In this document: positions 51,223 to 61,900 of the stretch, one piece after another | How positions within the stretch are numbered: the first letter of the stretch is position 1 | How the letters are laid out: each line of letters starts with the position of its first letter | Source: SP5GCR1 sp965199685 | GTDB taxonomy: Bacteria; Pseudomonadota; Gammaproteobacteria; Poriferisulfidales; Oxydemutatoraceae | Assembly: GCA_965199685.1 (NCBI GenBank) | Contig: OZ241323.1 | Coordinates: 2,814,238 to 2,878,237, forward strand | Reading direction: 5' to 3' | DNA: 64,000 nucleotides | Translations under genes and position numbers: made by a program | The notes under the pieces: generated by a model | What the model was told of the DNA's origin: nothing | The model's input: only the letters and a program-made list of their open reading frames with translations | The model's database searches: none

Positions 51223-51840
51223 ATGACAAATAAACTTGAAAAACATCTACACCCTATAGCTACCGACAAGTCGAAAGATAGCCGGGGCCGTATCATTGAA
51301 TTGGTTGGCGAATTGTTGACGGAACTGGGTGAGGATGTTGAGCGCGAAGGCTTGGTTAAAACCCCACAACGCGTTGCCGACTCATTAAGATTTTTAGTCA
51401 CTGGCTATGATGAGGATGTTCAATCAACGATACATGACGCTTTATTTCGAGTGGAATGTAACGAGATGGTAATCGTTAAAGACATTGAGTTTTACTCTTT
51501 GTGCGAACACCACTTGTTGCCCATCACTGGTAAGGCACATATCGGTTATTTACCTAACGGTCAAGTCATTGGTCTTAGTAAGATGGCAAGGGTTGTGGAT
51601 ATTTTTGCGCGTCGTTTGCAAGTACAAGAGCGTATGACGAACCAAATCGCCGACAGCCTAATGAAACATCTCAATGCGACTGGTGTCGGTGTCGTGGTAG
51701 AAGCCGTTCACTATTGCATGGTGATGCGCGGCGTACAGAAACAGAACAGTAAGACGGTGACCAGCGCGATGCTTGGTTCTTTTAGAGAAGACCCGCGTAC
51801 CCGAACTGAGTTTATGGAGCTCATTAAAAAATCTTTATAA
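51223..51840 (+). CDS. folE: GTP cyclohydrolase I
   Basis: 205 aa from the ATG at 51223, which has AGGAGA 6 nt upstream; the longer frame from 51193 lacks one. Zinc ligands are Cys and His in LCEHHLLPITGKAHIGYLP and the Cys in EAVHYCMVMRGVQK. It makes dihydroneopterin triphosphate, the first step of folate synthesis. folP is absent from its common place beside glmM in this window. The 262 bp after it (51841-52102) are AT-rich and hold the leader of the next gene; nothing else seen. Confidence 0.95.
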   Translation: MTNKLEKHLHPIATDKSKDSRGRIIELVGELLTELGEDVEREGLVKTPQRVADSLRFLVTGYDEDVQSTIHDALFRVECNEMVIVKDIEFYSLCEHHLLPITGKAHIGYLPNGQVIGLSKMARVVDIFARRLQVQERMTNQIADSLMKHLNATGVGVVVEAVHYCMVMRGVQKQNSKTVTSAMLGSFREDPRTRTEFMELIKKSL

Positions 51841-52102
51841 GTTGGATGTCACGGCAGTTATACAATAAGTATGAATGTATAGCCCTAAATCAAGCTACCA
51901 AGCGTTATTTAGACCGAATATTTATGTTTCTAGGTGTAGTTTGTATATTGACTAAACATCAATAATCATATATTATGCACATATAAATGACTAACCACAT
52001 AAGCCCCTATACAGTTGGTAGCACATGAAACGTGAAAATAACCGTGAATTATAAGCACGATAAAATATCCATTACTTTATGAATGTGGAGGAAAATGAAT
52101 AT

Positions 52103-52930
52103 ATGGAGATAAGAAAAATATCAATAAATATTTTGCTCGCGTTAGTGCTACTAGTGCCGGCGATTAATGTCGCACAAACACTACAAAGTAAAACTTTCAA
52201 CATTATTGGTACCACTGATCCTTATTGCGGTACTGATGGCTATCTTGAAGCTGCGCTTGGTCTCGAAGCAGACAAAGCAAAATGTAGTAGTATTACTATT
52301 ACGGACACGAATATCAATAATAACGTCTCTGATTGGGTATTGCTTGAGTTGCGGGCTGTGGATAGTGGTAATCAGGTAGGGTCTGCAACAACAGGAACGG
52401 TGGTCGCTCGTAAGCCTGCTTTCTTGCTAAGTAATGGCTATGTTGTAGATGCAGAAGAATATGGTGGTACAGATGTATGCAATAATTTTGATCGAAATGA
52501 CCCAACCAACTGTCCTCCCGTAGAATTTGACTTTGCCGATAATAACGAGATATTGGGCAAGGATTTATATGTAGTCGTACGCCATCTAAATCATCTAGAT
52601 GTCATTTCCAATGAGAGAATGTCAACACAAACTACAACGATAGGGACGCGTTATTCGTACGATTTCACACCGCTTACGGAGGGAGAAACAAATGCCGCCA
52701 GAGGAGGAAATCTTGGTTTGAAAATAGAAAACGGAATGGCGACAATGTATGTCGGTGATGTGAATAGTGATGCAAACATAAATGCTGCTGATTATCTACA
52801 AATATATCGTGACATCGATACGGGAATAACCTCTAAGGAGTCTGACATTGATTTCAGTGGCGCGGTGGATGCCGATGATGTATCTTCCCAATTGGGTGAG
52901 AATTTAGGTCGAACAACGCAGTTACCATAG
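52103..52930 (+). CDS. Secreted protein with C-terminal dockerin-like domain (locus 2)
   Basis: 275 aa from the ATG at 52103, which has GGAGG 11 nt upstream and gives a good signal peptide (MEIRKISINILLALVLLVP, cleaved after about residue 25). It is a paralogue of 20183-21127: both have TDPYC near the mature start, DWVLxELR, VARKPAFLLxNGxxVDA, VxVRHxNHLDxxS and YxYDFT. The C-terminus has two calcium-loop motifs, DVNSDANINAAD (about 219-230) and DIDFSGAVDADD (about 249-260), arranged as in a dockerin. The second loop is followed by a weaker helix than in locus 1. It precedes the second giant gene by 28 nt. Confidence 0.8.
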   Translation: MEIRKISINILLALVLLVPAINVAQTLQSKTFNIIGTTDPYCGTDGYLEAALGLEADKAKCSSITITDTNINNNVSDWVLLELRAVDSGNQVGSATTGTVVARKPAFLLSNGYVVDAEEYGGTDVCNNFDRNDPTNCPPVEFDFADNNEILGKDLYVVVRHLNHLDVISNERMSTQTTTIGTRYSYDFTPLTEGETNAARGGNLGLKIENGMATMYVGDVNSDANINAADYLQIYRDIDTGITSKESDIDFSGAVDADDVSSQLGENLGRTTQLP

Positions 52931-52958
52931 AACGATGATTGCGAAACAGAGAAACCCA

Positions 52959-55900
52959 ATGAGAAAGATTTTTACGATATTATTGTTGCTATTAGTCGGC
53001 AGTGCATTTGCACAAACCCCATTTGTCCAGAGTCGGTTTTCAGGTATGCCCTCGGCTGAATATCCGATAGCCGGCGAATGTAATGACTGTCAACCAAGCA
53101 TAGACGGCGTATTGGAATATAGACTCGCTGATGAGGAACTAGAAAGCGGTGGTGCTAGCACTACTGCCACTTATACCGTTCAGATGAGGATAATTGGAGG
53201 GGACACAACCACTAAAGGTAGAACCAGGTTGGCATTTGCGTCGGCTAGATTAACATATAACACTGATGCGTTAAGCAACTGCGCCTATGATGTTGCCGGT
53301 CCTTTTGCGGAGGAGGGGAAAGTGTATGTCTATACATTTAATGACACTACTGATGACAGTTTCACCATTACTGCCCGCCCTCCTAGTCAAACAACCACGG
53401 CATCTAGTTTAGTACAGCTTAGTGATACATTTCAGGATTTTGTGAAAGTCACGTGTAGTGTTACAAATAGTAATCAAGATGCAGGTATTGCAATCAGTGG
53501 AACCGACATCACAGGAAACGCAATATATGTCTACAGTGATACGACTGTTAGGCGTAACATATTCCCGTTGGTTCACAATAGTCTTAATGATTTTCGTTTG
53601 GACGGAAAGACTCGGGTTCAGAATTACTTACGATATGGAAATGGTCGTGGAGTGCGTATTGAATTTTCCAAAGGCATTGCTACGCAACTAACTGTAGCTA
53701 ATTTCACTCTCGATGCAACCGATGATTCAGTGATAAGCAACGTGAATCACGAGGCTGGCAGTACTTATACCGAAGTTGTGTTTAGTCAGGCTATAGAAGA
53801 TGATATCTTAAGGCTAGTCAGTACTAGTACTAACATAGTTGAAGATGTGGATGGTGATCAATTAGCTGACCGTAGTTTTGCTGCGGCTTTGTTTTATGAC
53901 CGGGATGCACCTAGAGTTACTGAGAGTGATCAAAACGATGACTTCAGCGGACCGTCAAGTCATGCGGAATGGACACTGACTTTCAGTAGCGCGATTAGTC
54001 CTAGAACCGTCAATACAGATGCTTTGTGTGTAACCGAAGAGAATGGAAGATGTGTAGCAGAAGGAACGACCTCGACGATACCGGTCATCAGTGTAGCAAC
54101 CGAAGGAGATTCTCCGACCACACTCACAATGGTTGTAGATCAGACCAACGACTTAATAACAGGTGGTCCGCAGCGGTCCATAGAATTTAGGCGCAATGCC
54201 GTTCAAGGTGCAGACAACTTCAAAGTCGTTGAAGATTATCAGCCGGCATTAAGAGACGTAATGGAGATAGCGCGAGACGATGATGGTGCAATGATTACGG
54301 TTGCTAGAGTAGCCTCGGATGGCATCCCGGCATCTGGCAATCTTGTCCCGACAGTCGTTAACGACGTTAACAGCTATGTCATGTACTTTGCGGTGTCTGC
54401 CGATGAAGATGTAGAGAGTTTAGACGATATAAATTCTTATCAATTGCAGAGTGTATCCGGGATTACTACTGCAAGTGTTGCTAGTGCCACTGGTTCAATA
54501 CATAGTGGTGAAGGGTCAAACACAAGCGTAATACTTGAGTACATCGTCCCAGTTAGCAGTGCCTTAGCTAGTGTAGATTATTTCACATTGGCACGTAGTA
54601 ATGTTCCAGAAAGTTTATGGGACGTGGCAGATAATGTGCCAGTTAATAACGACGGCCCAATAATGGCTGGTGGCATCATAACCGATGATACTAGTGCACA
54701 GGCACCAAGAGATATGACTACTGTGCCAAGCATCACCGTAGTGGCAAGCGTCATGCCAAGCAGTAGCGGTTTAACATATGACGTAACATTTGGGATATCT
54801 GCAACCGAAGCTATTCCGACTATAGCAGATGTTAGTGCTTACACGGTGACACGAAACGACACTCCATTGGATGGTAGAATAAGAGTCATAGGCCTGTCCG
54901 CAGTTTCCTCTAACAATAATATGAATGCTACGATAACTTATAGAGCGGAGTTTTCAGATTATCGTGATGTGCGCGCTACTACAGGTTGGACATTAGGGCT
55001 TGAGCCCAGTGCCTTAAGGGACCTTGACTCAAATCTACCCACAATCACCAGTGACGAAGCAGCAAGAACAGCAAGTAGAGACAGAATAGCACCAATAATC
55101 ACGATAGTTGGTACTCCAGGATTAACCTTAAGCGGCAATACCTTTGATGTGACTTTTGTAGTGAACGCTGACGGTCAGCCTGTAGAAACTTTGGATGAGA
55201 CGGCATCGTATGCACTATATCGATTTGGTACGGACACGGCAGCAGATGGCGACCTTGTAACAACAAGTACCTATGAAATTAGTGGGAACAATACACAAAT
55301 AACCTTGACTGCCTCTGTAGAACTTAGTCAAGCCCAAATCACTTCAACAACTGAGTTTCGTTTGCACCGAGCTGATGACGACACCAAGTTGCTGGATGCT
55401 TCTGGTAATTTACCAGTTAGTAGTCGTGGTGGCAGCGACACTGACCCATCCGATGATGATGTGATAGGTGCAAATGCAGAGATAGACCCAAGCAGGCGAG
55501 CGGTTAAGCCAAGCGAGGGTGCGAGGCTTACGGTGGTTGTAGTGGACAACGTTGCTGGGGATCCCGTTGTTGAAGCCATGCCGAATGCTGACGATGGTAA
55601 TCAGTACACCATAGGCTTCACGGTCACCAACACTGAGCATGGAGATAAGCCTATTGGCGACCTTTCTACTACGAGTTCGTATACGATACTGCGTAGAGTT
55701 GGACAAAGGGACTTGGATACCAGCATAGAAGTGGTGAGTGCTAATGGTAGCGATAATGGTTCAGGTGTAGCAACACTACAGTTTGTGGTTAGCATAGCCA
55801 ATCAAGCAGCGACCACGATGACAAGCGGCTTTGTGTTGGCGCGTGCTAATGATGCCGATGCGTTGGTGGATGATTTTCTTAATCCACCCATGCTTGGTGC

Positions 55901-58900
55901 CGACACCATTGATGTAGGCGAGGCAATTGATGCTTCAGTTATAGCACGCCGAGATACCACAGCCCCAACATTAGATGTTACTGGAAATGCTACCGAAACC
56001 GAAGGTAGATATACGATAGTGTTTGAGGTTGAAGCAAGTGAATCGATATCAAGCCTAGGCACGACTAATTCCTATGTATTATTACAAAGGGATAGTGAAG
56101 GTGTTCGTCCATTCACAAGCACGGCAATAAACGACAGCATGTTGAGGGTAAATAATGATAATACGACAGCAACGATTACTTATACGGTGACATTGGCAGA
56201 CCCGATGAACATATTGAGTTTTGCCTTAGGTCGAGGAATGGATAGTCTGCGAGATGCATCAAACAACGACCCGGTAGATCCAGAGACTGGAGAAACAGTA
56301 GAAAACGGTGAAGCACTGGATTCTAGAACTAACGCGGCTGCGGTGATTGCAACGCCGAATCCGAGGCTTGCGGTGGAAGCCCGGGGACCTGAAGGTATGG
56401 AAGCAATGCCGTCGGTAGATACGCCTCGCCAATATACACTGAGCTTTAGTGTGCAAGCAACGAATGCAGAGGGTAGAGAAATAGTTGTTCCCAGCCTGTC
56501 TAACACAAACTCTTACATCTTAATACGCGTAGATAGGAACGGCGACCCGATGGATGAAGAAGACATAACATCAGGTTTCACAGTGAATGTATCGGTTAAT
56601 GATATGGATAGTCCGACGACAGCGATAGTGGAGTACACGGTCACCTTGGATAGTGCAGCAACAGAGCTAGCGACGTTTGGTTTCACATTAGGTCGTGCAT
56701 CCGGTAGTCTATTAGACGGGGATAATAATCCGCCGGTCAGAGCAGCTGATGAGAGTGCCATAGGCGATGGTGAGCGTATAGATAATAGAGCAGATGCAGT
56801 TGCTAGAAGAGATACAGATGCGCCGCAAATCAATGTGGTTGCTGATGGTGGTGCAGTGCCGGTCGCTGGTAGCAACGGCACGCAATATATGGTTGCATTT
56901 GATGTGGATGTGCAAAACGATGAGCCAGTGAGAGGACTAGGTGCGCCTGGTTCGTATAATGTCATTGGTGTTGGCGGTTCAGGTAGTATCACAGCTACCG
57001 CAGTACGCAATGCTTCTAATGTTGCGAATACAACGGCAACGCTGGTATATAGTGTGACCGTAGATACCCCGGTTGGGATAACTGGTTTCACCTTAGCAGG
57101 CAGTAATAATCCATTGACAGACAACTCGGGTAATGTTGCCGTTCGAGGCAGTGACAACACCGACATAACGGATGGTGTGCGCATAGATGACGATGCTAAT
57201 GCAGTTGCGACTAGAGATAATACCTCCCCGACGATTACGGTGGTAGCCAGTAGTGATGCAGTTTTACAAGAAGGTGAAGCAAATACCTACGAGATGATGT
57301 TCACGGTAGAAGTTGCAGGTGAAGATAATGGTAATGTGCCGAGCCTGAACACCACATCGTCGTATCAATTAGTGCGTGTATTCAAGGATGGTGAAGCACC
57401 GCAAGTAATTAGTAATGCGATAGTTTCTGGCACTGCCAATGTATTCACCTACACGGCGACGCTAACGACGGATATTGAGGATACGGCAGGGTTTACACTG
57501 GCGCGTGGCAGCGATGCGAATAGCTTATTGGATGCATCGGGTAATCTGCCAATTAAGAGCGATGGGGCACCAATAGCTACTGGAGATGTGATTGCGGTGA
57601 TAACTGACGGACAAATTGATGCAGATGCGATAGCAGAAACGCCAGCGAGTATGGATGCGTCGTTGATTAGCTTAGAGTTAACGCAAAACGACACTGCGAT
57701 AATGCTTGACAAAGTGTTTGCTGCGGCGCAGACGACTTATACAGGAAGTGTATTGTTTGATGTTAATGAGGTGGTGGTAGGAGCGACGGCACGCAGTAAT
57801 TATGCGACGATCAGATTAGTCAATAATAATGCCAATCTAGCCAGTGGTAGTACTGCGAGTGTTGTATTAAACGGAGCCGGCATGACCACCGAAATAGAAC
57901 TTGTCGTGACTGCCGAAGATGATGAGACGGTCACGACTTATACCGTAGCTATCATGCGAGAAGCAGCACCGCCGGTTGCTATTGCAGGAGCGAGGCTTGC
58001 GGTAGAAGCCCAGAGCATGGCGATGCCGTCGTTAGATACGCCAAGCCAATATACGTTCAGCTTCCATGTGCAAGCAACGGATGCAGAGGGTAGAGAAATA
58101 GTTGTTCCCAGCCTGTCTAACACAAACTCTTACATCTTAATACGCGTAGATAGGAACGGCGACCCGATGGATGAAGAAGACATAACATCAGGTTTCACAG
58201 TGAATGTATCGGTTAATGATATGGATAGTCCGACGACAGCGGTAGTGGAGTACACGGTCACCTTGGATAGTGCAGCAACAGAGCTAGCGACGTTTGGTTT
58301 CACATTAGGTCGTGCATCCGGTAGTCTATTAGACGGGGATAATAATCCGCCGGTCAGAGCAGCTGATGAGAGTGCCATAGGCGATGGTGAGCGTATAGAT
58401 AATAGAGCAGATGCAGTTGCTAGAAGAGATACAGATGCGCCGCAAATCAATGTGGTTGCTGATGGTGGTGCAGTGCCGGTCGCTGGTAGCAACGGCACGC
58501 AATATATGGTTGCATTTGATGTGGATGTGCAAAACGATGAGCCAGTGAGAGGACTAGGTGCGCCTGGTTCGTATAATGTCATTGGTGTTGGCGGTTCAGG
58601 TAGTATCACAGCTACCGCAGTACGCAATGCTTCTAATGTTGCGAATACAACGGCAACGCTGGTATATAGTGTGACCGTAGATACCCCGGTTGGGATAACT
58701 GGTTTCACCTTAGCAGGCAGTAATAATCCATTGACAGACAACTCGGGTAATGTTGCCGTTCGAGGCAGTGACAACACCGACATAACGGATGGTGTGCGCA
58801 TAGATGACGATGCTAATGCAGTTGCGACTAGAGATAATACCCCACCGACGATTACGGTGGTAGCCAGTAGTGATGCAGTTTTACAAGAAGGTGAAGCAAA

Positions 58901-61900
58901 TACCTACGAGATGATGTTCACGGTAGAAGTTGCAGGTGAAGATAATGGTAATGTGCCGAGCCTGAACACCACATCGTCGTATCAATTAGTGCGTGTATTC
59001 AAGGATGGTGAAGCACCGCAAGTAATTAGTAATGCGATAGTTTCTGGCACTGCCAATGTATTCACCTACACGGCGACGCTAACGACGGATATTGAGGATA
59101 CAGCAGGGTTTACACTGGCGCGTGGCAGCGATGCGAATAGCTTATTGGATGCATCGGGTAATCTGCCAATTAAGAGCGATGGGGCACCAATAGCTACTGG
59201 AGATGTGATTGCGGTGATAACTGACGGACAAATTGATGCAGATGCGATAGCAGAAACGCCAGCGAGTATGGATGCGTCGTTGATTAGCTTAGAGTTAACG
59301 CAAAACGACACTGCGATAATGCTTGACAAAGTGTTTGCTGCGGCGCAGACGACTTATACAGGAAGTGTATTGTTTGATGTTAATGAGGTGGTGGTAGGAG
59401 CGACGGCACGCAGTAATTATGCGACGATCAGATTAGTCAATAATAATGCCAATCTAGCCAGTGGTAGTACTGCGAGTGTTGTATTAAACAGAGCCGGCAT
59501 GACCACCGAAATAGAACTTGTCGTGACTGCCGAAGATGATGAGACGGTTACGACTTATACCGTAGCTATCATGCGAGAAGCAGCACCGCCGGTTGCTATT
59601 GCAGGAGCGAGGCTTGCGGTAGAAGCCCAGAGCATGGCGATGCCGTCGTTAGATACGCCAAGCCAATATACGTTCAGCTTTAGTGTGCAAGCAACGGATG
59701 CAGAGGGTAGAGAAATAGTTGTTCCCAGCCTGTCTAACACAAACTCTTACATCTTAATACGCGTAGATAGGAACGGCGACCCGATGGATGAAGAAGACAT
59801 AACATCAGGTTTCACAGTGAATGTATCGGTTAATGATATGGATAGTCCGACGACAGCGGTAGTGGAGTACATGGTCACCTTGGATAGTGCAGCAACAGAG
59901 CTAGCGACGTTTGGTTTCACATTAGGTCGTGCATCCGGTAGTCTATTAGACGGGGATAATAATCCGCCGGTCAGAGCAGCTGATGAGAGTGCCATAGGCG
60001 ATGGTGAGCGTATAGATAATAGAGCAGATGCAGTTGCTAGAAGAGATACCACAGCACCGCAAATCAATGTGGTTGCTGATGGTGGTGCAGTGCCGGTCGC
60101 TGGTAGCAACGGCACGCAATATATGGTTGCATTTGATGTGGATGTGCAAAACGATGAGCCAGTGAGAGGACTAGGTGCGCCTGGTTCGTATAATGTCATT
60201 GGTGTTGGCGGTTCAGGTAGTATCACAGCTACCGCAGTACGCAATGCTTCTAATGTTGCGAATACAACGGCAACGCTGGTATATAGTGTGACCGTAGATA
60301 CCCCGGTTGGGATAACTGGTTTCACCTTAGCAGGCAGTAATAATCCATTGACAGACAACTCGGGTAATGTTGCCGTTCGAGGCAGTGACAACACCGACAT
60401 AACGGATGGTGTGCGCATAGATGACGATGCTAATGCAGTTGCGACTAGAGATAATACCCCACCGACGATTACGGTGGTAGCCAGTAGTGATGCAGTTTTA
60501 CAAGAAGGTGAAGCAAATACCTACGAGATGATGTTCACGGTAGAAGTTGCAGGTGAAGATAATGGTAATGTGCCGAGCCTGAACACCACATCGTCGTATC
60601 AATTAGTGCGTGTATTCAAGGATGGTGAAGCACCGCAAGTAATTAGTAATGCGATAGTTTCTGGCACTGCCAATGTATTCACCTACACGGCGACGCTAAC
60701 GACGGATATAGAAGATACAGCAGGGTTTACACTGGCGCGTGGCAGCGATGCGAATAGCTTATTGGATGCATCGGGTAATCTGCCAATTAAGAGCGATGGG
60801 GCACCAATAGCTACTGGAGATGTGATTGCGGTGATAACTGACGGACAAATTGATGCAGATGCGATAGCAGAAACGCCAGCGAGTATGGATGCGTCGTTGA
60901 TTAGCTTAGAGTTAACGCAAAACGACACTGCGATAATGCTTGACAAAGTGTTTGCTGCGGCGCAGACGACTTATACAGGAAGTGTATTGTTTGATGTTAA
61001 TGAGGTGGTGGTAGGAGCGACGGCACGCAGTAATTATGCGACGATCAGATTAGTCAATAATAATGCCAATCTAGCCAGTGGTAGTACTGCGAGTGTTGTA
61101 TTAAACAGAGCCGGCATGACCACCGAAATAGAACTTGTCGTGACTGCCGAAGATGATGAGACGGTTACGACTTATACCGTAGCTATCATGCGAGAAGCAG
61201 CACCGCCGGTTGCTATTGCAGGAGCGAGGCTTGCGGTAGAAGCCCAGAGCATGGCGATGCCGTCGTTAGATACGCCAAGCCAATATACGTTCAGCTTTAG
61301 TGTGCAAGCAACGGATGCAGAGGGTAGAGAAATAGTTGTTCCCAGCCTGTCTAACACAAACTCTTACATCTTAATACGCGTAGATAGGAACGGCGACCCG
61401 ATGGATGAAGAAGACATAACATCAGGTTTCACAGTGAATGTATCGGTTAATGATATGGATAGTCCGACGACAGCGGTAGTGGAGTACATGGTCACCTTGG
61501 ATAGTGCAGCAACAGAGCTAGCGACGTTTGGTTTCACATTAGGTCGTGCATCCGGTAGTCTATTAGACGGGGATAATAATCCGCCGGTCAGAGCAGCTGA
61601 TGAGAGTGCCATAGGCGATGGTGAGCGTATAGATAATAGAGCAGATGCAGTTGCTAGAAGAGATACCACAGCACCGCAAATCAATGTGGTTGCTGATGGT
61701 GGTGCAGTGCCGGTCGCTGGTAGCAACGGCACGCAATATATGGTTGCATTTGATGTGGATGTGCAAAACGATGAGCCAGTGAGAGGACTAGGTGCGCCTG
61801 GTTCGTATAATGTCATTGGTGTTGGTGGTTCAGGTAGTATCACAGCTACCGCAGTACGCAATGCTTCTAATGTTGCGAATACAACGGCAACGCTGGTATA

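Noticed and set aside
53458..53691. 77-aa plus-strand ORF
   Set aside because: It lies out of frame inside the giant gene 52959-64000, whose frame is continuous and homologous to locus 1.
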